NCBI GenBank assembly: GCA_016705545.1
Contig: JADIYA010000001.1
Span: forward strand, 868,001 to 932,000
Source of the DNA: Flavobacteriales bacterium
GTDB taxonomy: Bacteria > Bacteroidota > Bacteroidia > Flavobacteriales_F > PHOS-HE28
DNA length: 64,000 nt
Reading direction: 5' to 3'
Numbering within the stretch: position 1 is the first letter of the stretch; every line of letters starts with the position of its first letter. The notes under the pieces were generated by a model. It had not been told where the DNA came from. It made no database searches and saw nothing but the letters and a program-made list of their open reading frames with translations. Positions 45,103 through 54,784 of this stretch are shown here, piece after piece. Made by a program: the position numbers and the translations under genes.

Positions 45103-45846
45103 ATGGACCGCAAGCACTTCCTCGCCCGCTCCTTGCAAGCAATAGCCGGGGCCGCCATCGCGGGGCCCACCTTGCTTCAAGCCAGCTCCTGTTCCATTCC
45201 GCGCGAAGCGGCAGGCGGCTCCGCGCCGCCAGCACCGGCGCCGAATGATCCGCTTTTCACCCAAGTGAAGCTCCCTTACGCCTTCGCTGCGCTCGAGCCG
45301 CACATCGATGCGTTCACCATGGAGATCCACTACACGAAGCACCACGCAGCCTACGTGAAGAATGTGAACGAGGCGATCATCTCCGAGGGCATCGTTTCAG
45401 CGGATGAGGCGGCCCTCTTCGCAACGGCATCGAAGCTCAGCCCCAAAGCCCGCAACAACGGCGGCGGCGCATGGAATCACAATTTCTTTTGGCAGGTGAT
45501 GGCGCCCGGTCATAGCGGTGCTCCCACGGGCAAAGCGCAGGATGCGATCAATGGCTCATTCGGCTCATTCGAGAAATTCAAGGACGCCTTCACCGACGTA
45601 GCCATGAAGCGTTTCGGAAGTGGCTGGGCCTGGCTGGTTGCGCACAACGGTAAGCTCGCCATCGGAAGCACGCCCAATCAGGACAACCCGCTCATGGATG
45701 TCAGCGATTTGAAGGGGAGTCCGCTGCTGGCGCTTGATGTTTGGGAGCATGCCTATTACCTGAAGTACCAGAACAAGCGCAACGAATACGTGGCTGCTTG
45801 GTGGAATGTGGTGAACTGGGATGCCGTGGCCGCAAGGCTTGGATGA
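45103..45846 (+). CDS. sodB: exported Fe/Mn superoxide dismutase, lipoprotein-like
   Basis: The protein has 247 residues. Metal ligands lie in EIHYTKHHAAYVKN, AWNHNFFWQVM and LDVWEHAYYLKYQ; the end is NEYVAAWWNVVNWD. The start at 45103 gives DRKHFLARSL, a Tat-like signal, then hydrophobic AIAGAAIAG and LLQASSC, so it is probably exported and lipidated. Most Fe/Mn-SODs are cytoplasmic. TACCTTGG (45090-45097) ends 5 nt before the ATG. It removes superoxide outside the cytoplasm. Confidence 0.9.
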   Translation: MDRKHFLARSLQAIAGAAIAGPTLLQASSCSIPREAAGGSAPPAPAPNDPLFTQVKLPYAFAALEPHIDAFTMEIHYTKHHAAYVKNVNEAIISEGIVSADEAALFATASKLSPKARNNGGGAWNHNFFWQVMAPGHSGAPTGKAQDAINGSFGSFEKFKDAFTDVAMKRFGSGWAWLVAHNGKLAIGSTPNQDNPLMDVSDLKGSPLLALDVWEHAYYLKYQNKRNEYVAAWWNVVNWDAVAARLG

Positions 45847-45847
45847 G

Positions 45848-46915
45848 TTACGCCGCCCTGATCGGGAATCTCTTCTTGAACCAGCGGTTGCATGGGTCCT
45901 CTATCGTGTAGAAGAGCAGCCGGGCGATCATCTGCAGCACGAGCAAGGTGACGATCAGGCTCGGCGAATGGCGATCGATGAGCTGGAAGATGAGGCCCAT
46001 GTGTATGAGGTAGAAGGCGTAGGACGCGCGGCCCATCACCTGAAACGGCCTGCTTTCAAGCATCCGGCGGACCCAAGAGCGCTCACCCATCAGTCCTGCG
46101 AAGAGAACCGCGATGCCCAGAGGAAGGCAAACGCTCAAGAGCACAACGCCAACGGGATCAGCGTAGTCCGCGCGGAGGGCTGCTGAAATGCAGACCAAAC
46201 CGCAGCAGAGCACAGCGCCAATCAGCGTAGCCTTTCGGGGCAGCGCATCCCATGCGGGTTCGCGCATGGCCCAAGCCAGGGCCATGCCCGCGAGGAACTC
46301 AACGCAACGCCCCGGAAAGGTGATGCCGAAGAAGAATGTGCGTGAGCCCAGGAAGCCATAGGGAGCCTGTCCATTGAGCGCTTCAACCAGGACCATCCCC
46401 GTTGCGATGAATAACACTGGAACCACCAGCAGCGCTAACGGATTTCGACGCACGCACCACAAGAGGGGCAGGGCAAGGCAATAGAAGGTCATCTCTGCGG
46501 TGAGCGACCAGCCTTGTACGATGCCGGTATTCCACAAATCAGCGAACCAGCCGCGCAGCAGCGTGGCGTTCGCTAGGAACAGGGCGAGAGGGAACACACC
46601 ATCGCTTTCCCGTGCCCACCATGGGTACACGAAGACCACCGCCGTGATCAAGAGATAGAGCGGCATGATCCGGCCAGCCCTGCGAAGGAGAAAAGCGGGC
46701 AGGTCGCCCAGGCCCACCGACCAATACCGGTTTGTGATGAGAAACCCGCTGAGCACGAAGAAAAGCGTGACGCCGACGTGGCACTGGCCAAAGACGGCCA
46801 AGAGCAACGGGTGCTGAAGAGCGGGTACGCCCGGGCCGTAGTGATGAAGAAAGACGAGCAGCGCAGCGACGGCGCGAATGCCGGTGAGCGCGGGGAAGTT
46901 GCGTGGCTGATGCAC
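45848..46915 (-). CDS. acyltransferase family 3 membrane protein (OafA/YrhL-like)
   Basis: The protein has 355 residues with about ten membrane helices. FPALTGIRAVAALLVFLHHYG carries the family's His, and FFVLSGFLI, RRAGRIMPLY and YAFYLIHMG are further family landmarks. These enzymes O-acylate cell-surface sugars. The target is unknown. It is convergent with sodB, with a 1-nt gap, and lies 43 nt downstream of the PfkB kinase gene. Confidence 0.88.
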   Translation of the reverse strand: MHQPRNFPALTGIRAVAALLVFLHHYGPGVPALQHPLLLAVFGQCHVGVTLFFVLSGFLITNRYWSVGLGDLPAFLLRRAGRIMPLYLLITAVVFVYPWWARESDGVFPLALFLANATLLRGWFADLWNTGIVQGWSLTAEMTFYCLALPLLWCVRRNPLALLVVPVLFIATGMVLVEALNGQAPYGFLGSRTFFFGITFPGRCVEFLAGMALAWAMREPAWDALPRKATLIGAVLCCGLVCISAALRADYADPVGVVLLSVCLPLGIAVLFAGLMGERSWVRRMLESRPFQVMGRASYAFYLIHMGLIFQLIDRHSPSLIVTLLVLQMIARLLFYTIEDPCNRWFKKRFPIRAA

Positions 46916-46958
46916 GCCCGAAGATCGGGGTCAGTGGGCTCCTGTTACTGTTCCGGTA

Positions 46959-47888
46959 TCAGCCTTCCACGAGCTCAATGTCGAAGTCGACGAGCTCCAC
47001 GAATTGCTGGATGCGCGCATCGATGTCCTCGCGCGTGACCTCTACCAAGCGCTCGATGCCGAACTTCTCGCAAGTGAAGCTGGCCAGTGCGCTGCCCACG
47101 ATGATCGCGCGCTTGAGGTTGTCGAAGCTGTGGTCCTGCGTGCGAGCGAGGTAGCCGATGAAGCCGCCTGCGAAGGTGTCTCCAGCACCCGTGGGGTCAA
47201 CCACATCTTCTAATGGAAGCGCTGGCGCGAAGAAGACACGGCCCTGGCCGAAGAGCAGGGCGCCGTGTTCACCTTTCTTCACCACCAGGTGCTTCGGGCC
47301 CATGGCCAGAATCTTCGTGGCGGCCTTCACCAGGCTATGCTCTCCGCTCAGCTGCCGCGCCTCGGCATCGTTGATGGTGAGGATATCCACACGAGAGATC
47401 ACTTCCATCAGCTTCGGCATGGCGCTGTCCATCCAGAAATTCATGGTGTCCATCACCACCAGCGCCGGACGCTCTTCCATTTGGTCGAGCACCTTGGCTT
47501 GCACGCCGGGATCCAGGTTTCCCAGCATCACGTATGGCGCCTTGCGGTAGGCCTCGGGTAGCTCCGGATCCAGGTCGAGCAGCACATTCAATCGCGTCTC
47601 CAACGTGTCGCGCGTGTTCATGTCGTAGTGGTACCGACCCGCCCAGAAAAAGCTCTCCTTGCCCTTGAGCACCTCCAGCCCCGAGAGGTCAACGCCGCGA
47701 TCACGGAGCTGTGCCATCACAGACTCCGGGAAATCGTCGCCCACCACGCTCACCAGGCCCATCTTCTCCAAGAAAACCGAGGCCGCCAGGCTGATGTAGG
47801 TGGCCGCTCCGCCAACGGTTTTCTCGGCCACGCCGAAAGGGGTCTCGATGCGGTCGAATGCGACGGTGCCAACGGTGATGAGCTGCAT
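46959..47888 (-). CDS. PfkB-family carbohydrate/nucleoside kinase
   Basis: The protein has 309 residues. VGTVAFDRIETPFG and KTVGGAATYISLAASVF form the N-terminal signature; DVVDPTGAGDTFAGGFIGYLA is the C-terminal PfkB signature 2 with the catalytic Asp. The family phosphorylates sugars or nucleosides with ATP; the substrate is not clear here. It is the last gene before tRNA-Asn on the minus strand. Confidence 0.9.
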   Translation of the reverse strand: MQLITVGTVAFDRIETPFGVAEKTVGGAATYISLAASVFLEKMGLVSVVGDDFPESVMAQLRDRGVDLSGLEVLKGKESFFWAGRYHYDMNTRDTLETRLNVLLDLDPELPEAYRKAPYVMLGNLDPGVQAKVLDQMEERPALVVMDTMNFWMDSAMPKLMEVISRVDILTINDAEARQLSGEHSLVKAATKILAMGPKHLVVKKGEHGALLFGQGRVFFAPALPLEDVVDPTGAGDTFAGGFIGYLARTQDHSFDNLKRAIIVGSALASFTCEKFGIERLVEVTREDIDARIQQFVELVDFDIELVEG

Positions 47889-47900
47889 GGGTGTCAGGTT

Positions 47901-47931
47901 GAAAAGAAGGAAGGCCGCTCATTGCGGCCTT
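47901..47931 (-). terminator. terminator of tRNA-Asn
   Basis: On the minus strand AAGGCCGC and GCGGCCTT form an 8-bp stem with a 5-nt loop (47911-47931), followed by CCTTCTTTTC (47901-47910). It lies between tRNA-Asn and the PfkB gene. Confidence 0.65.
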
Positions 47932-47937
47932 CTCTTG

Positions 47938-48011
47938 CTCCCCGGGCTGGACTTGAACCAGCGACCCCATGATTAACAGTCATGTGCTCTAACCAGCTGA
48001 GCTACCAGGGA
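47938..48011 (-). tRNA. tRNA-Asn (GTT)
   Basis: On the minus strand the acceptor TCCCTGG pairs with CCGGGGA (one G-U) and the discriminator is G. The anticodon loop is CTGTTAA with anticodon GTT, and the T-loop is GGTTCAAGTCC. No CCA is encoded. Confidence 0.95.
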
Positions 48012-48138
48012 AGGTCCCTTTTTCAAGGGAGCGCAAATGTAGAAAGCAAGGGCGTCCAGGCAAGGAAATAGGGCAATCCATCGTTGGGCGCCGGTTCAGC
48101 CCCCGATTGCGTCATTTGCGTGACCAAACCGACACCGG

Positions 48139-50133
48139 ATGCGCAACGCAACCCTGCTCCTTATCGTTTTTCTCGCCCTACAAGGAAGGGCTCAGAACAT
48201 ATGCGACGGCCTCAATGCCGCCTTCACGTGGGCCTCGGCCTCCACAACGGGCAATCCGGTGCAGTTCAGCAACGGCACTGTGGGCACGGGTCAGGGCACC
48301 ACATGGCAGTGGAGCTTTGGTGACGGAACAACGAGCAATGACGCCCAGCCGCTGCACGAATTCCCGGGCCCCGGCACCTATGAGGTGTGCCTCACGGCCA
48401 TCACGATCTTCATTCTCCCCAGCGGTGAATCAATCACTTGTGTGGATGAGTACTGCGCGCCGGTGGTGATCAACGGCGGCGGAGACCCGTGCGATGGTTT
48501 TGAGGCGGGCTTCACTTGGGCCACCACGGCATCGGGCACAGGGGTGATCTTCAGCAATGGCACGACGGGCACGGGCTTCCAGACCACTTGGCAATGGATC
48601 TTCGGCGATGGCACCACAAGCAATGAAGCGCAGCCCGATCATGCCTACGCGGAGCCCGGGACGTACACGGTGTGCTTGGTGGCTACTACTGTCTTTGAGA
48701 CATCATCTGGCCTGATCACGTGCGTGGATGAGTACTGCGCGCCAGTGTTGATCAACGGCGGCGGAGACCCGTGCGATGGTTTTGAGGCGGGCTTCACCTG
48801 GACCACGACGGCCTCGGGCACAGGGGTGATCTTCAGTAACGGCACCTCGGGCACGGGCTTCCAGACCACCTGGCAATGGATCTTCGGCGATGGGACCACG
48901 AGTAGCAATGCACAACCCGACCATGCCTACGCGGAGCCCGGCACGTACACGGTGTGCCTGGTGGCTACTACTGTCTTTGAGACATCATCTGGCCTGATCA
49001 CGTGCGTGGATGAGTACTGCGCGCCGGTGTTGATCAACGGCGGCGGAGATCCGTGCGATGGTTTTGAGGCGGGCTTCACCTGGACCACGACGGCATCGGG
49101 CACAGGGGTGATCTTCAGTAACGGCACCTCGGGCACGGGCTTCCAGACCACCTGGCAATGGATCTTCGGTGATGGCACCACAAGCAATGAAGCGCAGCCC
49201 GACCATGCCTACGCGGAGCCCGGCACGTACACGGTGTGCCTGGTGGCTACTACTGTCTTTGAGACATCATCTGGCCTGATCACGTGCGTGGATGAGTATT
49301 GCGCGCCAGTTTTGATCAACGGCGGCGGAGATCCGTGCGATGGTTTTGAGGCGGGCTTCACCTGGACCACGACAGCCTCGGGCACAGGGGTGATCTTCAG
49401 TAACAGCACCACGGGCACGGGCTTCCAGACCACCTGGCAATGGATCTTCGGTGATGGCACCACAAGCAATGAAGCGCAGCCCGACCATGCCTACGCGGAG
49501 CCCGGTACGTACGGGGTGTGTCTGGTGGCCACCACCATTTTCGAAACGTCCGCTGGGCTGCTCACGTGCGTGGATGAGCATTGCGACGAGGTCGTGATCG
49601 GCCAAGGTCCTGAAGAATGCGATCCATTATTCGCGTTGGAGATCGACTCCGAGGGGTCAGGCGCGGGCTTCATCCTCACGGCCAGCACGAACATCCCGAG
49701 CAACGGCATCACATGGACATTCGACAATGGGCTGGTCCTCTACGGCCCCTCGATCCAGGTTGGTCTGGGCTCCTTGTTGAACATCGAGCTCTGCATCACC
49801 GCATGGTATCAGCCAGCCAATTCCACCGACACCTGCTGGACCGAGGTGTGCGGGCTGTTGAGCGAACTCGGATTTTCAGTGAGTGTTGATGAAACCGCGG
49901 TCGGGGGATTCAGGGCATGGCCGAACCCTGCGGTCGATGCAGTGTATATCGATGGTCTCGGCACGGGCCCCGTGCGCGTGAGCATTCATGGTGCCGATGG
50001 TCGCGTGGAGCGCGAGCTGACGGTGGTGGGGAGCCCGGGGCGCGTGGATTTGAGTGGACTGACCGCAGGAATGAAATGGGTGACGCTCAACTCGACGGAC
50101 CGCACCGAGCGCTTCAAGCTTGTGAAGGAGTAA
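48139..50133 (+). CDS. secreted PKD tandem-repeat protein with T9SS sorting domain
   Basis: The protein has 664 residues. A signal peptide (LLLIVFLALQGRAQ) is followed by five PKD modules, each with TWQWxFGDGTTS; four of them are nearly identical 94-residue copies. A short Ig-like stretch (NGITWTFDNGLVLYGPS) and a type-A sorting domain (RAWPNPAVDAVYIDGLG ... RTERFKLVK) follow. The repeats also carry fixed Cys pairs (DPCDGF, LITCVDEYCA). It is likely a surface or matrix protein; no enzymatic motif is seen. Confidence 0.8.
   Translation: MRNATLLLIVFLALQGRAQNICDGLNAAFTWASASTTGNPVQFSNGTVGTGQGTTWQWSFGDGTTSNDAQPLHEFPGPGTYEVCLTAITIFILPSGESITCVDEYCAPVVINGGGDPCDGFEAGFTWATTASGTGVIFSNGTTGTGFQTTWQWIFGDGTTSNEAQPDHAYAEPGTYTVCLVATTVFETSSGLITCVDEYCAPVLINGGGDPCDGFEAGFTWTTTASGTGVIFSNGTSGTGFQTTWQWIFGDGTTSSNAQPDHAYAEPGTYTVCLVATTVFETSSGLITCVDEYCAPVLINGGGDPCDGFEAGFTWTTTASGTGVIFSNGTSGTGFQTTWQWIFGDGTTSNEAQPDHAYAEPGTYTVCLVATTVFETSSGLITCVDEYCAPVLINGGGDPCDGFEAGFTWTTTASGTGVIFSNSTTGTGFQTTWQWIFGDGTTSNEAQPDHAYAEPGTYGVCLVATTIFETSAGLLTCVDEHCDEVVIGQGPEECDPLFALEIDSEGSGAGFILTASTNIPSNGITWTFDNGLVLYGPSIQVGLGSLLNIELCITAWYQPANSTDTCWTEVCGLLSELGFSVSVDETAVGGFRAWPNPAVDAVYIDGLGTGPVRVSIHGADGRVERELTVVGSPGRVDLSGLTAGMKWVTLNSTDRTERFKLVKE
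48475..49602 (+). repeat. four tandem 282-bp coding repeats
   Basis: Units at 48475-48756, 48757-49038, 49039-49320 and 49321-49602 each encode 94 residues starting GGGDPCDGFEAGFTW and ending CAPVLIN (the last ends with a diverged CDEVVIG). They are nearly the same in DNA, indicating recent duplication or gene conversion. A diverged fifth PKD unit precedes them. Confidence 0.9.
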
Positions 50134-50136
50134 CGC

Positions 50137-51036
50137 TCAGCGCAGATCGATGCGCAGGCCGAAGAGGTTCTGCCACGCCCCGCCGGCCTGAGCGGGCAGG
50201 TTCGGAAGTGAGCGCAACATGATCGCGGGCCGCATCTCGGCATAGAGGTGAAGCGCGCTCCAGAAGGGGCTAGTCTTGCCCAAGCGCAGATCAATTCCGA
50301 AGAGCCCATGGAGCCCGGCATAGGCGGTGGCGGGCGTGCGGAACCGCTCACTGCCGAGCAACTCATATTCATAGTCGGAACCTCCTGCGGGCCGCTCTGT
50401 GCTGCGTGTGATCGAGTGCGTGACCTCGGCATATCCGGACGCCGCCGCTCCGAGCTGAAGCCCCACGCCCACGGACCACGAGAAACGGGAGCCCGTGATG
50501 CGGTGCGCGATGAAGCTGGCCTCCACTCCGATGCGTGATCGCGAGTGGGATGCGGAGTACGACTCGGACCAACTGCTGTCGAGCACGAATAGCTCGCCCG
50601 TGCCCATGGAGATAAGGGTGTCGTAGGCCGCAGAACTCGAGCGCGCCCAATAGCCCTCCGCCCAATCTCCGCCGCCGTACAATACGCCCACGCGGAGCCG
50701 ATTGTCATAGCGGGACTCGCCTGCACGATTCCGGAAGAGCGATAAACCTATGCTGGCGCTTACAACCCCCAAAGGGTTGAATAGGCCTTGGCCACGGGAG
50801 AAATCGCGTTGAAACCCGCCACTGTTTGCCCAACGCCCGCCCTGTGGAAGATCATCGAGCAACAGGCTTGAGCCGGGCAGCATTCGACGCCAATCATCGT
50901 CGCTCAGCAGGGCACCGCCTTCGAGCTGGAACCCGAAGCTCAATGAGGCCTCGGTGATCAACGGCGAGGGCGCGGGCTGTGCGATTGAAGCAAGCGGCCC
51001 AAAGGCCAGGGGGAAGAACAAACGGCGCATAGGCAT
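50137..51036 (-). CDS. hypothetical exported protein, possible outer-membrane beta protein
   Basis: The protein has 299 residues with signal peptide LFFPLAFGPLASIAQ. Alternating hydrophobic, Gly- and aromatic-rich strands (SLSFGFQLEGG, RLRVGVLYGGGDW, FSWSVGVGLQLG) suggest an outer-membrane beta-barrel. The C-terminus (LFGIDLRLGK ... NLFGLRIDLR) is in line with that. I do not recognise a family. The start at 51036 (or 51030) is chosen for the signal peptide. It lies 58 nt after asd. Confidence 0.6.
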   Translation of the reverse strand: MPMRRLFFPLAFGPLASIAQPAPSPLITEASLSFGFQLEGGALLSDDDWRRMLPGSSLLLDDLPQGGRWANSGGFQRDFSRGQGLFNPLGVVSASIGLSLFRNRAGESRYDNRLRVGVLYGGGDWAEGYWARSSSAAYDTLISMGTGELFVLDSSWSESYSASHSRSRIGVEASFIAHRITGSRFSWSVGVGLQLGAAASGYAEVTHSITRSTERPAGGSDYEYELLGSERFRTPATAYAGLHGLFGIDLRLGKTSPFWSALHLYAEMRPAIMLRSLPNLPAQAGGAWQNLFGLRIDLR

Positions 51037-51094
51037 GGTCGATTCAATCGTTGAGCGGTTGTTCGCGAACTGAATGACGACGATGGGCTTTTCA

Positions 51095-52105
51095 TTATCC
51101 GGCGGCTTGCGCAATGCGCCGAAGAAGCCGCTGTTCCACAAGCAGCTCAGCAATCTGCACCGCGTTCGTTGCGGCTCCTTTGCGCAAGTTGTCGGCAACC
51201 ACCCACATGTTCAAGGTATTCGGCTGGCTCTCGTCGCGGCGGACGCGGCCCACGAGTACCTCATCGCGGCCATTGGCCAGCAGCGGCATCGGGTATTCGT
51301 CCTTTGCGGGGTCATCGAGCAGCAGGATGCCCGGTGCTTCGCGCAAGAGTTGCCGCAGAGCGTTCAAGTCGAAATCGTGCGCGAACTCCACGTTCACGGA
51401 TTCGCTGTGACCGCCAGTAACCGGCACGCGAACGGCGGTGCATGTCACGCGAATCGCAGGGTCGAGGATCTTATGGGTCTCATGCACCACTTTCATCTCC
51501 TCTTTTGTGTAGCCATTGTCCGTGAACGCGTCACAGCGCGGGATCACGTTTCGATCGATGGGGAAGGGGTACACTTTATCAGCGGAGATGCCCGCGCGCT
51601 CGTCCTCCATCTGCTTCACGGCTTTCTGCCCGGTGCCCGTGACGCTCTGGTAGGTGGAGACCACGACGCGCTTGGCGATGTATGCGCGATGCAACGGCGC
51701 AAGAGCCAGCACCAATTGGATGGTGCTGCAGTTCGGGTTGGCGATGATCCGGTCTTGCGGTGTTAGCAGATGCCCATTGATCTCCGGCACGATCAGCTTC
51801 TTGTCCGGCATCATCCGCCATGCGCTGCTGTTGTCGATCACCGTGCATCCCGCCTCCGCGAACCGCGGCGCCCACTCGAGCGATGTGCTTCCACCGGCGG
51901 AGAACAATGCGATGTCAGGTCGGCGGGCAATAGCCTCTTCCATGCCGATAACAGGCACCTCCTTTCCGCGGAAGCGGATCAAAGCGCCCACGCTCTTCGC
52001 ACTGGCCACCGGCAGCAGTTCAGCCAATGGGAACGCGCGCTCTTCGAGCACCTTGAGCATCACTCCGCCAACCAATCCGGTGGCGCCGACCACGGCTACT
52101 TTCAT
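51095..52105 (-). CDS. asd: aspartate-semialdehyde dehydrogenase
   Basis: The protein has 336 residues. VAVVGATGLVGGVMLKVL is the NADP-binding start; ANPNCSTIQLVLAL holds the catalytic Cys; PVTGGHSESVNVEF holds the active-site His. It makes aspartate semialdehyde for Lys, Thr, Met and diaminopimelate. The length is normal. Confidence 0.96.
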   Translation of the reverse strand: MKVAVVGATGLVGGVMLKVLEERAFPLAELLPVASAKSVGALIRFRGKEVPVIGMEEAIARRPDIALFSAGGSTSLEWAPRFAEAGCTVIDNSSAWRMMPDKKLIVPEINGHLLTPQDRIIANPNCSTIQLVLALAPLHRAYIAKRVVVSTYQSVTGTGQKAVKQMEDERAGISADKVYPFPIDRNVIPRCDAFTDNGYTKEEMKVVHETHKILDPAIRVTCTAVRVPVTGGHSESVNVEFAHDFDLNALRQLLREAPGILLLDDPAKDEYPMPLLANGRDEVLVGRVRRDESQPNTLNMWVVADNLRKGAATNAVQIAELLVEQRLLRRIAQAAG

Positions 52106-52165
52106 GATGTTCCCTGAACGTCTCAGGGCGGTCGAAAGTACTAGCTTTCACGCCCTGCGAATCCC

Positions 52166-54784
52166 ATGTCACGTGCGCATCTCCGCCTCCGTATCGTCTT
52201 GATTGCGACCTCCGTCATGTCCACCGCCACGGCCCAGGTGAGCGATGACTTCTCCGATGGCAACTTCAACATCGGGACGGTTTGGAACGGAAGCGACGCG
52301 CTCTTCGCCGTGGTGGATGATGGCGGGAACCAGCGATTGCGAAGCGCCAGCCCGGGCGCTGCGAACTATTGGCTGAGCACCCCTAGCACGCTCACCGATG
52401 ATGCGGTTTGGGAGCTCTTCTTCGACCTGCGTTTCGCCACCAGCGGCGCGAATTTCGTGGACGTGCATCTGATGAGCAGTGCGGCGGACCTCGCTAGTGG
52501 CGTGAACGGCTACTTCGTCAGGATCGGCGGCACTGCCGATCGGCTGGAACTCTTCCGCAGCGACGCTGGAGCGGCAGCCTCGCTGGCAGTGCAAAGCCCC
52601 GATGGCGTGGTGAACGGCAGCAGCAGCAATCCGTTCCGGCTGAAGGTGACGCGCAACGTCGGAGGGCTCTTCACGCTCCAGTATGATGATGGCAATACCG
52701 GCAGCTACACCACGGCGGGCAGCGTCACCGATGCCACGTACATCACAGCCACGCACTTCGGCATCCGCATCGAGCAGAGCACGGCCGCGAGCGCCGTGAA
52801 CAATCACTTCTTCGACGACATCAGCGCTGCGCCTATCCCGGTGGACAACACGCCGCCGGAATTGCTCTCCGCCACAATCGTATCCGCCACCGAGATCGAC
52901 CTCACCTTCGGCGAAGCGCTGGAGCAGGTCATGGTAGAAGAGGAGAACAACTACAGCATCATCCCATTCAACAGTGCGGCTTCGGTTGTGCTCGATGGAG
53001 CTGATCCCACGTTGGTCCATCTCACGCTGGCGATCGCCATGCAGAACGGCAACACCTACACGATCACTGTGAACGGCGTGGAGGACCTCGCGGGGAACGC
53101 GTGCGCGAACGAAGCAACGGATGTGACCTATCTCATACCGGAGGTCGCGCTGCCAGGCGAAGTGATCATCAACGAGATCATGGCCGACCCCTCACCGGTG
53201 GTCGGCCTGCCCGATGCGGAGTTCGTGGAGATCCACAACACCACTGCGGACAAGACCTTCGACCTCGCAGGATGGACATTCTCCGATGGAGGCACAACCG
53301 GCACATTGCCGGGGATCATCCTTCCGCCGGGCGGATTCGCGATCCTCACGGACGATGCGAACGCGGTGCTGTTCGCGGGCTTCGGCACAGTGGCGTCTCT
53401 CACCACCTTCCCCAGCATCAACAACGATGGCGACCCGCTCTCGCTATCGAATGATGCAGTGACGGTGATCGATGCGGTCGCCTTCGAACTCGAGTGGTAC
53501 AACGACGATGCGAAGGACGACGGCGGCTGGACCCTGGAGCGCAAGGACCCCACCGCGCCGTGCAGTAGCGCCGGCAACTGGACGGCGAGCAACGACCTTC
53601 AGGGCGGCACGCCCGGCGCGCAGAACAGCGTGTTCGCGATCGTGCCCGACAACACCCCGCCCACGCTCTTGAATGTGCTCGTGAGCAGCGCCACATCGGT
53701 GGTGCTCGTGTTCAACGAAGCCATGGATGCCGCCAGCCTTGGCAGCGGCACCTACGTATTCGATCCCGGGCTCAGCATCGTGCAAGTGCTGGTGGTGAAC
53801 AGCAGCACGGTGGAATTGGTGCTGAGCACGCCCTTGGTCGTTGGCTCGCTCTACACCGTGACCGTGACCAACGTGAATGATTGCCCTGGCAATGCGATCA
53901 CGGGCGGCAACACGGCCAGCTTCGCGCTGCCCGAGCCGGTGGAGCCCGGCGATGTGGTGATCAATGAAGTGCTCTACGACCCCATCGGCACGGGCAGCGA
54001 TTTCGTTGAGCTGTACAACCGCTCGAGCAAGACCTTGAGCCTCGCGGGCTGGAAGCTGGGCAACGTGAGCGACGGCGCTGTGGATGATGTGCTCACGATC
54101 ACCGGTGCCTCCTTCCTGCTGCTGCCCGGCGCCTACGCGCTGATCTGCGAGAGCACGGCGAACATCGTCTCGAATTATCCGCAAAGCCGCACGGAGCGCT
54201 TCGTGGAGACCGACCTACCTAGCTACAACAACGGCGAGGGCGGCGTGGTGCTTCAAGCGCCCGATGGCACGCAGCTCGACCGCTTCGATTACACCGACGA
54301 CCTGCACTTCGCGCTGGTGAACGAGACCGAAGGCTATAGCCTGGAGCGCGTTGATCCGGATCGTCCATCGGACGATCCAACGAATTGGCATACGGCCAGT
54401 GATGTGGCGGGCAAGGCCACCCCGGGCTCCATGAACTCTCAATTCAGCGAAGCGCCCAGCGCCAGCGGCGAGATGACGATCGAGCCGGCCATCTTCAGTC
54501 CTGATCAGGACGGCTATCAGGACCTGCTCACGATCACGTATCGATTCGAGCAGCCGGGCTTCATAGGCAGCATCGTCATTTACGATATCGCAGGCCGTGA
54601 AGTGCGGCGATTGATGGAGAACCAGCTCCTCGGAGCAGTAGGTGCCATCAGTTGGGATGGTATCCTCGATGGCGGCAGCAAGGGCCGCATGGGTCCTTAC
54701 ATCGTGGTGCTTGAAGCCTACGATTTGGCAGGTCATGTGGAGACCTACAGAAAGACCGTAACGCTGGCGCACAGGCTGGATTGA
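52166..54784 (+). CDS. secreted multidomain protein with two lamin-tail domains
   Basis: The protein has 872 residues with signal peptide IATSVMSTATAQ. It has a lectin-like/jelly-roll N-terminal part (DDFSDGNFNIGTVWNG, about 25-220), Ig-like domains (ATEIDLTFGEALEQ; TSVVLVFNEAMDAAS) and two lamin-tail domains (VIINEIMADPSPV ... FVEIHNTT; VVINEVLYDPIGTG ... FVELYNRSS). The C-terminal domain FSPDQDGYQDLLTI ... IVIYDIAGREVRRL resembles FlgD-like Ig or T9SS C-terminal domains. TAGCTTTC at 52142-52149 is a possible -7 element. The role is unknown; a surface or DNA-/polysaccharide-binding function is conceivable. Confidence 0.78.
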   Translation: MSRAHLRLRIVLIATSVMSTATAQVSDDFSDGNFNIGTVWNGSDALFAVVDDGGNQRLRSASPGAANYWLSTPSTLTDDAVWELFFDLRFATSGANFVDVHLMSSAADLASGVNGYFVRIGGTADRLELFRSDAGAAASLAVQSPDGVVNGSSSNPFRLKVTRNVGGLFTLQYDDGNTGSYTTAGSVTDATYITATHFGIRIEQSTAASAVNNHFFDDISAAPIPVDNTPPELLSATIVSATEIDLTFGEALEQVMVEEENNYSIIPFNSAASVVLDGADPTLVHLTLAIAMQNGNTYTITVNGVEDLAGNACANEATDVTYLIPEVALPGEVIINEIMADPSPVVGLPDAEFVEIHNTTADKTFDLAGWTFSDGGTTGTLPGIILPPGGFAILTDDANAVLFAGFGTVASLTTFPSINNDGDPLSLSNDAVTVIDAVAFELEWYNDDAKDDGGWTLERKDPTAPCSSAGNWTASNDLQGGTPGAQNSVFAIVPDNTPPTLLNVLVSSATSVVLVFNEAMDAASLGSGTYVFDPGLSIVQVLVVNSSTVELVLSTPLVVGSLYTVTVTNVNDCPGNAITGGNTASFALPEPVEPGDVVINEVLYDPIGTGSDFVELYNRSSKTLSLAGWKLGNVSDGAVDDVLTITGASFLLLPGAYALICESTANIVSNYPQSRTERFVETDLPSYNNGEGGVVLQAPDGTQLDRFDYTDDLHFALVNETEGYSLERVDPDRPSDDPTNWHTASDVAGKATPGSMNSQFSEAPSASGEMTIEPAIFSPDQDGYQDLLTITYRFEQPGFIGSIVIYDIAGREVRRLMENQLLGAVGAISWDGILDGGSKGRMGPYIVVLEAYDLAGHVETYRKTVTLAHRLD

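Noticed and set aside
48475..49602. Possible CRISPR array, because of regular repeats
   Set aside because: The 282-bp repeats are coding PKD modules without short spacers or cas genes.
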